Source of the DNA: Anaerolineae bacterium | GTDB lineage: Bacteria > Chloroflexota > Anaerolineae > Aggregatilineales > Phototrophicaceae | Assembly: GCA_022823945.1 (NCBI GenBank) | Contig: JAJEBK010000039.1 | Coordinates: 1-62,180 of the forward strand | Reading direction: 5' to 3' | DNA: 62,180 bases | Shown: one piece after another, positions 33,588-41,202 of the stretch | Numbering within the stretch: position 1 is the stretch's first letter | Layout: every line of letters starts with the position of its first letter | The notes under the pieces: generated by a model | Databases searched by the model: none | What the model saw: the letters and a program-made list of their open reading frames with translations, nothing else | Told to the model about the DNA's origin: nothing | Translations under genes and position numbers: made by a program

Positions 33588-34541
33588 TTACAGCCCGCGA
33601 TACCGGCAATACCATTCCCAGGTGCGGCGCAGCCCCTCGCGCGTGTCGACTGTCGGCGCAAAGCCCAGCAGACACCGCGCCTTGCTATTGTCGCAAAAGG
33701 TGATCGGCGGGTCGCTGGACGGCGTGGGCACAGACACAGCATTGATTTTCACGCCGGCCAACCCTTCAATGATGCGCACGAACTCGCCCAGCGAAATGGG
33801 CGCGCCACAGCCCAGATTGATGACCTCGCTGCCCAGCGGTTTTTCCAGCGCAGCGATCACGCCAGCCACCGTATCGGCGATATAAGTCCAGTCGCGCTGG
33901 ATTTCACCACCATTGAACAAGCGCATCTGCTCACCGCTTTGGGTGGCTTCCATCAGCCGCCAGGGCATCATGTCGGGTCGTCCCGCCGGCCCATAGACAT
34001 TGAAGAAACGCAGCGCCGTAACCTGCATGCCGACCAGATTGTGATAACTGTGCGCCAGCATCTCGGCGGCGCGCTTGCTGGCCGGGTAGGCAGCCAGCGG
34101 ACGATCGGCGCGGTCGCTCTCGATGAAGGGCAGGCGGCGCGTTTTGCCATAGACCGACGAGGTCGAGGCCAGCACAAATTGCCCACAGCCGCCCAGCTTC
34201 GCGCCTTCCAGCAGGTTCAAGGTGCCGCCCAGGTTGACATCCATGTACAAGCGCGGCTGGGATACGCTGGCGCGGACGCCGGCCATGGCGGCCAGGTGGG
34301 CTACGCGGCGGATGCTGTGCGCTCGAAACAGCCCCTCCACCAGCTGCGCATCGCGGATATCGCCCTCGACCAACTGGAAATTATCGTATCCGCGCAGTTT
34401 GTCGACATTGGCGCGTTTTATGGCTGGCTCGTAATAATCGTTGAAATTGTCGATGACGAGCACATTCTCGCCTCGCTGCAGCAGGGCTTCTGCCACATGG
34501 CTGCCGATAAAGCCGGCACCGCCGGTGATAAGAGTGGTCAT
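33588..34541 (-). CDS. NAD-dependent sugar-nucleotide epimerase (UDP-glucuronate 4-epimerase-like)
   Basis: An extended SDR of 317 residues: TGGAGFIGSH (6-15), LVIDNFNDYYEPAIKRAN (typical of UDP-glucuronate 4-epimerases), VAHLAAMAGVRASVSQP, catalytic STSSVYG and YPASK, and RDWTYIADTVAGV. It would interconvert UDP-glucuronate and UDP-galacturonate for envelope polysaccharide synthesis. The AGVRxS and YxxxIKxxN blocks separate it from plain GalE. The gene converges on the M24 peptidase (22-bp gap) and its upstream region was invaded by MITE copy B. Confidence 0.85.
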   Translation of the reverse strand: MTTLITGGAGFIGSHVAEALLQRGENVLVIDNFNDYYEPAIKRANVDKLRGYDNFQLVEGDIRDAQLVEGLFRAHSIRRVAHLAAMAGVRASVSQPRLYMDVNLGGTLNLLEGAKLGGCGQFVLASTSSVYGKTRRLPFIESDRADRPLAAYPASKRAAEMLAHSYHNLVGMQVTALRFFNVYGPAGRPDMMPWRLMEATQSGEQMRLFNGGEIQRDWTYIADTVAGVIAALEKPLGSEVINLGCGAPISLGEFVRIIEGLAGVKINAVSVPTPSSDPPITFCDNSKARCLLGFAPTVDTREGLRRTWEWYCRYRGL

Positions 34542-34606
34542 GAGGCTGTCCTTTGCTCCTCGCAAAAAAGTTATACCACAGACCACACTGGGCGACCCTG
34601 AGGGCA

Positions 34607-34861
34607 CAGGGCAATTGCATTAAAATGAAACTCAGTGCCAGGAAATCCTCTCTAACGCTTTACCACCGAGTTCACAGAGTACATTTGAGTGCACCGAGAG
34701 GAAAGGAAACATTTTGCAATCTAATGGCATCTAGCTGCGAACCATCCGCACCACATTGGCACAAAGTACAGCCATTTACATTATGCGCCGACAACAAACT
34801 CTCGGCGCACTCCTTCATCTCGGTGTACTCGGTGGCAAAATAATTTGATGCGATTGCCCTG
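34607..34861. mobile_element. MITE-like element, copy B, with perfect 10-bp target duplication
   Basis: 255 bp, non-coding. Ends are CAGGGCAATTGCATTAAA (34607-34624) and TTTGATGCGATTGCCCTG (34844-34861), inverted relative to each other. CCTGAGGGCA occurs immediately outside both ends (34597-34606 and 34862-34871). Internal blocks TTTACCACCGAGTTCAC and CTCGGCGCACTCCTTCA are shared with copy A. The 400-bp gap 34542-34941 contains only this element and flanking promoter sequence of the divergent genes. Confidence 0.88.
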
Positions 34862-34941
34862 CCTGAGGGCAACGCGCCTGTTGCGTTATCGCTTGGGCGC
34901 GGCTACCATCCGCCAATAGGTATACACAGCACAGGCGGTCA

Positions 34942-35757
34942 ATGCGCATGAATGGACAACAGTTAATAAATGCCCTGCGCAGCGGGCAGCGCGTTTATGG
35001 CAGCGCCATGTATTCGCCCTCGCCGATATGGGCGCGCGTGGTGAAAAATCTCGATTTGGATATGGTCTTTATTGATACCGAACATACGCCGCAAGACCGC
35101 AGCGCCATCTCGTGGCTCTGCCAGTTGTACGCCGCGCTCGACCTAGCGCCCGTCGTGCGCATCCCCGAGCCCGACCCCTACCTGGCGCAGATGACCCTGG
35201 ATGGCGGCGCGCACGGCATCATCGCGCCCTATGTAGAATCGCCCGCGCAAGTCATAGAACTGGGCGGCGCAGTCAAATTTGCTCCGCTGAAAGGCGAGAA
35301 GCTGCGCGCGGCGCTGGCTGGCGAAAACGAGCTCGAGCCAGAGCTGGCGGACTATCTCGCGCGGCGCAATACGCACAAAGCGCTCTTCATCAATATCGAA
35401 AGTGTGCCGGCGCTGGAAAATCTCGATGACATCTTGCGCCTGCCGTATGTCGATTGTGTGCTGGTGGGTCCGCACGATCTGTCATGCAGCCTGGGGCTGC
35501 CCGAGCAGTACGACCATCCCGACTTTCAAGCCGCCATTCACACGATCATCAGCAAGTCGCGGGCGGCGAATGTGGGCGTGGGCATCCACCATAATTTTGC
35601 CCATCACGAAATTAAGTGGGTGAAAGCCGGCGCCAATCTGGTCATGCACAGCTCCGACATTTCGGCATTTAACCGCGCTTTGACCGCCGAATTCAGGCAA
35701 ATCCGCGAAGCCACCGATGATATCGGCGAAATTGTTGACGAAGATGTGCATTTTTAG
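34942..35757 (+). CDS. HpcH/HpaI-family aldolase (2-keto-3-deoxy sugar-acid aldolase type)
   Basis: A class II, metal-dependent pyruvate aldolase of 271 residues. Markers are FIDTEHTPQDR (the family's 'DxEH' with catalytic His), GAHGIIAPYVESPAQV, LFINIESVPALENLDDIL (metal-binding Glu) and VGPHDLSCSLG (metal-binding Asp). Relatives split 2-keto-3-deoxy-L-rhamnonate, -glucarate or 4-hydroxy-2-oxo acids to pyruvate plus aldehyde. ATG 34942 or the in-frame ATG 34948 may be used. A hydroxyacid dehydrogenase follows 38 bp later, fitting reduction of an aldolase-derived product. Confidence 0.86.
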   Translation: MRMNGQQLINALRSGQRVYGSAMYSPSPIWARVVKNLDLDMVFIDTEHTPQDRSAISWLCQLYAALDLAPVVRIPEPDPYLAQMTLDGGAHGIIAPYVESPAQVIELGGAVKFAPLKGEKLRAALAGENELEPELADYLARRNTHKALFINIESVPALENLDDILRLPYVDCVLVGPHDLSCSLGLPEQYDHPDFQAAIHTIISKSRAANVGVGIHHNFAHHEIKWVKAGANLVMHSSDISAFNRALTAEFRQIREATDDIGEIVDEDVHF

Positions 35758-35795
35758 CCATCCGCGCAATCACTCATCAAGAAACGGAAGCGACC

Positions 35796-36794
35796 ATGTA
35801 CAAGATCTGGTTTGAAAAATCTGTGCCCGACGACTACCGTCCCCTCTTTGAAAATGTGGCGGATGGCATCTGCCCTGCCGACCAGCCCGATCGCTGGCAC
35901 AGTCTGGAAGGGGCGGACGCGGTCATGGCTGGCGGGAATAGCTACGATGCCAAGTGCATGGATCGCGCGCCGCGTCTGCTAATCATCGCGCGCACGGGCA
36001 TCGGCTATGACAAGGTCGATATCGCTGCGGCAAGCGCCCGCCAAATTGCCGTGGTCAATGCGCCAGACGCCCCCACCGTCTCCACCGCCGAGCAAGCCAT
36101 CGCCTTGATGTTCAGTGTGGCGCGCCGGCTCAAAAGCGTAGAAAACGCGCTGAATCATATGCTGGAAAGCGGCGAATCCACCAATGTCTGGGGCGACTAT
36201 CGCGCGCTGGAACTGCAGAACAAGCAGCTGGGGCTGGTGGGTTTGGGGCGCATCGGCGGGCATGTCAGCGGCGTTGCGCGAGCCATCGGCATGCAGGTGG
36301 TGGCTTACGACCCCTATGTCGGGGACGATCGCTTCTCGGCGCTAGGCGTCCAACGAGCCGAGTCGCTGGAGGCGCTGCTGGGCGAATCCGATGTTGTCTC
36401 GCTGCACCTGCCGCTGAACAAGCAGACGCACAAGCTGATGAATGCGCGGCGATTTGCGCAGATGAAAGATGGCGCGGTCTTCATCAATGTATCGCGCGGC
36501 GGGCATGTCGATGAAGCGGCGCTGGTCGATGCGCTGGACGCGGGACGGCTCTTCGGCGCGGGGCTGGATGTGACCGACCCGGAACCACCGCTGGCGGACA
36601 ATCCGCTGCTGGGACGGCACAATGTGGTGATCACGCCGCATGTCGCCAGCGCCACGATGGTCGGCAAGCGCCGCCTGGTTGTGCACGCGCTGGAGCAAGT
36701 GCTGCAAACATTGCGTGGCGAACGCCCACCACACCTGATCAATCCCGAAGTGTGGGATGCCGTGCATGCGCGCTGGAAAAATGCTCATGGTTGA
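35796..36794 (+). CDS. D-isomer-specific 2-hydroxyacid dehydrogenase (SerA/GhrB-like)
   Basis: The 332 residues have the standard two-domain layout. Substrate-domain part: IIARTGIGYDKVDI. Coenzyme domain: LGLVGLGRIGGHVSGVARA. Catalytic triad: Arg in FINVSRGGHVDE, Glu in DVTDPEPPLADNPL and His in VITPHVAS. It likely interconverts a 2-keto acid (glyoxylate, hydroxypyruvate or similar) and the D-hydroxy acid with NAD(P)H. It is probably co-transcribed with the HpcH aldolase. Its TGA stop is also the first three bases of a palindromic repeat copy (TGACCCCCCTC), so the C-terminus KNAHG may be set by the repeat insertion. Confidence 0.88.
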   Translation: MYKIWFEKSVPDDYRPLFENVADGICPADQPDRWHSLEGADAVMAGGNSYDAKCMDRAPRLLIIARTGIGYDKVDIAAASARQIAVVNAPDAPTVSTAEQAIALMFSVARRLKSVENALNHMLESGESTNVWGDYRALELQNKQLGLVGLGRIGGHVSGVARAIGMQVVAYDPYVGDDRFSALGVQRAESLEALLGESDVVSLHLPLNKQTHKLMNARRFAQMKDGAVFINVSRGGHVDEAALVDALDAGRLFGAGLDVTDPEPPLADNPLLGRHNVVITPHVASATMVGKRRLVVHALEQVLQTLRGERPPHLINPEVWDAVHARWKNAHG

Positions 36795-36919
36795 CCCCCC
36801 TCGGTCCCCCCGACAGGTCAGGGGGAAGCAGCTTTAGCTACCCTCTCCGTCCTGACGGGGAGGGGCTGGGGGAGGGGTTGTAGCAGGCTATGGCTACCCT
36901 CTCTGACTCGTCGGGGAGG
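36792..36919. repeat. GC-rich palindromic repeat, longest copy (three modules)
   Basis: Module 1 contains CCCCCCGACAGGTCAGGGGG, module 2 CCTCTCCGTCCTGACGGGG plus GAGGGGCTGGGGGAGGGG, and module 3 CCTCTCTGACTCGTCGGGG. Modules are joined by short AGCTTTAGCTA-type linkers. The copy fills the convergent gap between the hydroxyacid dehydrogenase (+) and the SDR (-) and supplies the stop codon of the former. Confidence 0.88.
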
Positions 36920-36927
36920 CGATTGCC

Positions 36928-37629
36928 CTACCCCCAGCGCAGGGAATGCAGGGTGAAGTCGCTGGTCGTGATGCCGCGCGGCAACGACACGACCACCTGC
37001 ACCAGTTCGGCGATTGTCCGCGGCTCGACCAGCAGCGACTTGTCTATGCCCGGCGAGGCAGCGTCACGCATGGGTGTATCGGCAGGTCCGGGCGATATCA
37101 TCACCACGCGGACCAGCTCCTCGCGCAATTCGGCAGCCAACGCGCCCGTGAGGCCTTTCAAGCCGACTTTGGACGCGGTGTATGCGCTGACGCCGGGCAC
37201 AGAAAGCGCCGTAACGATGGAGCCGATATTGATGATGCTGGCGTTGTCACTGCGGCGCAGGTTTGGCAACAGCAGCCGCGCCAATACATAAGGCGCGCGC
37301 AGATTCAAGCGCAACAGGTGGTCGAGCTGGGCATCGCTGGTGCCTTCCAGCATGGCGATCAGCCAGTCGCCGGCGCAATTGACCAGCACATCCAGACGCT
37401 CGCCCGCAAGCTCATTGGCCAGCCCCGCCAGCGCATGGTCGTCTTCCAGATCGAGCGCATGAACCTGCGCAGAGCCGCCCAGCGCAGCGATTTCGTCCGC
37501 GACCGCGTGCAACTTGCTCTCGGTTCGTCCCGCCAGCCGCACTGTCATGCCAGCCGCCGCCAGCCGCAGCGCGATCGCCCGTCCCAGGCCGCTGCCCGCG
37601 CCGGTTATGATTGCGCAAAGTTGAGTCAT
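36928..37629 (-). CDS. Short-chain dehydrogenase/reductase
   Basis: A classical SDR of 233 residues: coenzyme motif TGAGSGLGRAIA, NADP-type LAGRTESKL, LVNCAG, catalytic IINIGSIVT (Ser) and YTASKVGLKG (Tyr-x3-Lys), and SPGPADTP. The substrate is not predictable; similar proteins are annotated 3-oxoacyl-ACP reductase-like. Its ATG overlaps the homocysteine methyltransferase stop (37626-37629), giving a two-gene minus-strand operon with that gene first. Confidence 0.85.
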   Translation of the reverse strand: MTQLCAIITGAGSGLGRAIALRLAAAGMTVRLAGRTESKLHAVADEIAALGGSAQVHALDLEDDHALAGLANELAGERLDVLVNCAGDWLIAMLEGTSDAQLDHLLRLNLRAPYVLARLLLPNLRRSDNASIINIGSIVTALSVPGVSAYTASKVGLKGLTGALAAELREELVRVVMISPGPADTPMRDAASPGIDKSLLVEPRTIAELVQVVVSLPRGITTSDFTLHSLRWG

Positions 37630-38531
37630 TGTCCTGCCTCCGCCGACCCATTGCCCGCGTCAATCAGTTCGCGCAGACGTTTGATATGTGCCGGACCCGT
37701 CTCGCAACAGCCACCCACGATAGATGCGCCCAATTCAAGCCAGCCTGCCACATCCTGCGCGTAGGCTTCTGGCGACATATCTTCGCGCGCCGAAAGCTGC
37801 GCCACCCCGCCGCGATCTACCCAGTCGTCGGGGATGCCGGTGAAGCCGTTGGCGTATGCGCCGAAAGGCCGCCCGCTGGTTTGCAGAATGGGCAGCGCCT
37901 GGCTGATGGTGGCTGGTTTGCAGCAATTCAGCAGCAGGGCATCGGGCAGCGGATCGGGCAGCGAGGCGATGACATCGGCCAGCTTTTCTCCGCCACGCAG
38001 TCGCTCGGGATGTCGGTCGTCCAGGGTCAGCGCCAGCCAGACCGGTTTGCCCCGTCCCTGCGCGGCTTGCAGGAAGGCGCGCGCTTCGAAGCCGGTCGAA
38101 AATGTCTCGCCCAGGTAGATGTCCACGCCCGGCGCCAATAGGTCCATCATTTCGGCGAATTCGGCGGCGGTCTGGTCAAATGACAGCGCGAAAGTATTGA
38201 CATAACTGGCTTCCAGCGGCGGCAGGCTGGCGGCGATCTGGATGTCGCGGCGAGACTGGTCGCGGGCGGCATTCGCCAGGTCGCTGGCGATTTGCAGCAG
38301 AGGCGCGAGCTGGTCTTCCTTGTCAATGTAGCGCAGGCGGGTGCGCGTTGTGCCATAGGTGTTGGCGGTGATGATGTCGGCGCCGGCGTCGATGTAGTCG
38401 CGGTGAATCTCGCTGACGAGTTCGGGCGCTTCATAGAGTGCGCCGCTCGCCCATTCGCCATACATGCCTTTGCCGCCGCGATTGACGATCTCTTGCCCCA
38501 TGCCGCCGTCCAGCAGTTGCGGATTTGTCAT
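37626..38531 (-). CDS. Homocysteine S-methyltransferase family protein (MmuM/BHMT-like)
   Basis: A zinc-dependent methyltransferase domain of 301 residues. N-terminal LLDGGMGQEIVNRGG is the family start, followed by ITANTYGTTR. Zinc ligands are the single Cys in LLNCCKPATI and the Cys pair in GGCCETGPAHIK. Typical members move a methyl group from S-methylmethionine or betaine to homocysteine. The length fits a stand-alone MmuM/BHMT unit without cobalamin domains. It is co-translated with a downstream SDR, an unusual partner, so a different methylated substrate is possible. Confidence 0.87.
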   Translation of the reverse strand: MTNPQLLDGGMGQEIVNRGGKGMYGEWASGALYEAPELVSEIHRDYIDAGADIITANTYGTTRTRLRYIDKEDQLAPLLQIASDLANAARDQSRRDIQIAASLPPLEASYVNTFALSFDQTAAEFAEMMDLLAPGVDIYLGETFSTGFEARAFLQAAQGRGKPVWLALTLDDRHPERLRGGEKLADVIASLPDPLPDALLLNCCKPATISQALPILQTSGRPFGAYANGFTGIPDDWVDRGGVAQLSAREDMSPEAYAQDVAGWLELGASIVGGCCETGPAHIKRLRELIDAGNGSAEAGQ

Positions 38532-38632
38532 AACCTGCGCTCCTTTGCATCCCTGCCGATTCTAGCTTGCCAGCCCCTCGGGCACAACGCGCTGCGGTGA
38601 GAATAGGCGAGCGGAGTTTTCGACACAGATAG

Positions 38633-38662
38633 TTGCGAAAGCCAATAGCGAACAGGTATGCT
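38633..38662 (+). promoter_or_regulatory. Predicted promoter of the first DNA methyltransferase
   Basis: TTGCGA (38633-38638), an 18-bp spacer and TATGCT (38657-38662). The leader to ATG 38714 is about 45 nt. Confidence 0.45.
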
Positions 38663-38713
38663 ATGCTTGCAAAATAGCCCATAAACTCGCCTGGTTATTT
38701 GGACGGGACGATC

Positions 38714-39598
38714 ATGGAACAAATGGAACTGACGCTCGCCCGGGAACAGCCTGTCAAAGACAAGACCAAAGAGCGCGCAGGCAAACTGATGGCAGGCGAT
38801 TGCGTCGAGCGGATGCGCAAACTGGCGGACGCAAGCGCGCAGCTGGTCGTCACCTCGCCGCCCTATGACGAACTGCGCGATTACAATGGCTACAGCTTTC
38901 CTTTTGAGGACATTGCGCAAGAGCTTTATCGCGTCACAGCGGACGGCGGCGTGGTCGTTTGGGTCGTGGGCGACCGCATCCGCGGCGGACGCAGCCTGAC
39001 CTCGTTTCGCCAGGCGCTAACCTTCCAGCAGATCGGTTTCTCCGCGCACGATATCATGATCTACCAGAAGAAGAACACGCCCTTCATGCGCAGCAACGCC
39101 TATACCAACGCCTACGAATTCATGTTCGTGCTGAGCAAAGGCAAACCCGCGACATTCAACCCATTAAAAGTTCCGACCGCGCGGCACGGCATGGAACTGC
39201 TGACGCACAACAAACTGCCGGACGGCATCAACAAGAAGAAACTTGGCGAACTAAAAAAAGAGAAGACGCGCACAAATATCTGGTCCTACGCGGTTGGTCT
39301 TGGCGGCACCACCCGCGACAAAATCGCCTTTCAGCATCCCGCTGTCTTCCCGGAGAAGCTGGCGGAAGACCATATCCTGTCCTGGAGCAAGCCCGGCGAT
39401 CTGGTGCTGGACCCCATGTGCGGCAGCGGCACGACCGGCAAGATGGCGCTGCTGCATGGGCGCGAATTCATCGGCATCGACATCTCGCGCGAATACATCG
39501 AAATCGCCCGACAGCGATTGGAGTCTGCTGGGCTCGCGGTGAAAATTGTCGATCGCCTATCGCCTAAAGCTGTACAACAACCAGACGGAACGACGTAG
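38714..39598 (+). CDS. Site-specific DNA methyltransferase, m4C-type motif IV (beta class)
   Basis: A 294-residue SAM-dependent methyltransferase. Motif IV TSPPY (47-51) precedes motif I DPMCGSGTTG (233-242), the beta-class order; SPPY points to N4-cytosine methylation more than N6-adenine. The middle (YQKKNTPFMRSNAYTNAYEFMFVLSKG and RTNIWSY) matches ParB-N/Dam-independent 'DNA_methylase N4/N6' proteins. No restriction gene is adjacent. ATG 38714 was chosen; a TTG 15 bases upstream is in frame. The TAG stop is the start of a hairpin repeat (GTAGGGGCGAC). Confidence 0.87.
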   Translation: MEQMELTLAREQPVKDKTKERAGKLMAGDCVERMRKLADASAQLVVTSPPYDELRDYNGYSFPFEDIAQELYRVTADGGVVVWVVGDRIRGGRSLTSFRQALTFQQIGFSAHDIMIYQKKNTPFMRSNAYTNAYEFMFVLSKGKPATFNPLKVPTARHGMELLTHNKLPDGINKKKLGELKKEKTRTNIWSYAVGLGGTTRDKIAFQHPAVFPEKLAEDHILSWSKPGDLVLDPMCGSGTTGKMALLHGREFIGIDISREYIEIARQRLESAGLAVKIVDRLSPKAVQQPDGTT

Positions 39599-39664
39599 GG
39601 GCGACTCTTGAGTCGCCCAAACTATACACTGCGGTGTTGTGAGCGAGACAAGTCTCGCCCCTAC
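39595..39664. repeat. Composite hairpin repeat, second family (GGGGCGA...TCGCCCC)
   Basis: GTAGGGGCGA (39595-39604) and TCGCCCCTAC (39655-39664) are perfect outer inverted repeats. Inside, GGGCGACTCTTGAGTCGCCC and GCGAGACAAGTCTCGC are each perfect hairpins. It follows the methyltransferase and provides its stop codon; it may also attenuate transcription. A half-copy (TAGGGGCGATACAAGG) follows iolB at about 10788. Confidence 0.8.
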
Positions 39665-39786
39665 ACCATTCTTTTTGATTATTTTCTCACTGCTTGACGT
39701 ACCATCTGTGCCTAGCTTTTGCATGACTTGCTTCGCTCTACTTATGCTAAAATACGCCGCGATAGCCAAGCGAAAAGAGCCCACAA

Positions 39787-40983
39787 ATGGAAGACATCCA
39801 CATCCCCGACCTGTTCCCAATCACGCAGGCGCTGCCCAAAGCGCAGCCTGTTGACATCCCCGCCACGCTGCGAGCCGAATGGGCGCGGCTGGGGCTGGCG
39901 CGGCAAGTGCGAGGGAAACGCATCGCCCTGGGCTTTGGCAGCCGCGGCATCGCCAGCATCGACGCAATCGCCGCAGAACTGGTCGGCTTGGTCAAATCCA
40001 GCGGCGGCGACCCGTTCATCGTGCCCGCCATGGGCAGTCATGGCGGCGGCACGCCCGCAGGCCAAATCGAGGTGCTGGACGGACTCGGCATCAACGAAGC
40101 GAGCATGGGCTGCCCTATTCACGCCACCATGGAAGTGGTGGACATGGGGCTAACCAGCGTAGGCGTCCGCGCCTATTTGGACAAAAATGTCGCCGGCGCA
40201 GATGGGCTGATCATCACCAACCGGACAAAAGTCCACACCGATTTTCATGGTCCGCACGAAAGCGGCTTGTTGAAGATGCTGGCGATCGGCTTGGGCAAAG
40301 AGACCGGCGCGCGGGCGATCCATCAGCATGGCGTGGTGGGCTTGCGCGATTACATGCCCGTGGTGGCCAAGCATCTGCTGGCGAACAGCCCCTTCCTGGC
40401 TGGCTTCGGCATCGTCGAGGATGGCTATCACGCCGTGGCGCATCTGGAAGGCTTTGGCAGCGATGGCGTGGTGGCGGGCGATCATCGCTTGCTGCAGCGC
40501 TCTCGCGAGCTAATGCCGAGCCTGCCGGTCGATGATATCGATGTGCTGATCATCGACGAGATCGGCAAGGACATCAGCGGTGCCGGGCTGGACACCAACA
40601 TCATCGGCCGCTGGATGATCGATGGCGAGCCCGAGCCAGAAGCGCCGCGCGTCAAACGCATCGTCATCCTCGACCTGACGCCCGCCTCGCATGGCAACGC
40701 CACGGCTTATGGGCTGGCGGACTTTATGTCGCGCAAGCTCTTCGACAAAATCGACTTTCCCATCACCACCAAGAATCTGTATACGAGCGGATTCTTGCTG
40801 CGCGGACGCATGCCGCTGGTCTTCGAAAGCGATGAGGAGACCATCCAGGCAGCGCTCTTTGATGCCTTCCGCGCCGACCCCAGCCAGGCTGCCGATGCGC
40901 GCGTCGTGCGCATCAAGAATACGCTGGCTTTGGAGAATCTGTGGGTCAGCACCAATGTCGCCGCGGAGTTGAACGGGGGGTAG
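39787..40983 (+). CDS. LarA-like protein (DUF2088, lactate racemase N-terminal domain family)
   Basis: The 398-residue protein shows the LarA/DUF2088 pattern: ALGFGSRGIASIDAI, FIVPAMGSHGGGTPAGQIEV, DGLIITNRTKVHTDFHGPH, ESGLLKMLAIGLGKETGA. LarA is a nickel-pincer lactate racemase that needs LarB, LarC and LarE for its cofactor; none of these is in the window, and many DUF2088 proteins are racemases or epimerases of other hydroxyacids. The neighbourhood has two 2-hydroxyacid dehydrogenases, which would suit hydroxyacid interconversion. It lies between the two DNA methyltransferase genes without overlap. Confidence 0.8.
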   Translation: MEDIHIPDLFPITQALPKAQPVDIPATLRAEWARLGLARQVRGKRIALGFGSRGIASIDAIAAELVGLVKSSGGDPFIVPAMGSHGGGTPAGQIEVLDGLGINEASMGCPIHATMEVVDMGLTSVGVRAYLDKNVAGADGLIITNRTKVHTDFHGPHESGLLKMLAIGLGKETGARAIHQHGVVGLRDYMPVVAKHLLANSPFLAGFGIVEDGYHAVAHLEGFGSDGVVAGDHRLLQRSRELMPSLPVDDIDVLIIDEIGKDISGAGLDTNIIGRWMIDGEPEPEAPRVKRIVILDLTPASHGNATAYGLADFMSRKLFDKIDFPITTKNLYTSGFLLRGRMPLVFESDEETIQAALFDAFRADPSQAADARVVRIKNTLALENLWVSTNVAAELNGG

Positions 40984-41202
40984 GCTGTGGAAGTTGGAGA
41001 GTAGGCGGCCGAACTGGCATTCGCAGATAGGTCGCCAGTGTGGTCATTTCAAATGGGGCTTTACAGGCGACTGTCGGTCTGTGTCTAGTTGACTCTTGGA
41101 TCGTTCTTTATACTGCCAAATCGAAATTATATGGTGGGAGCTTGTCCATTTGTTGAGCGAATCCAACAACTTGATCGATATGTTTATCCGAGGGTGCTTT
41201 GC

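Noticed and set aside
41089..41114. TTGACT followed by TATACT upstream of the second methyltransferase
   Set aside because: The spacer is only 14 bp, too short for a sigma70 promoter; no better pair was found nearby.
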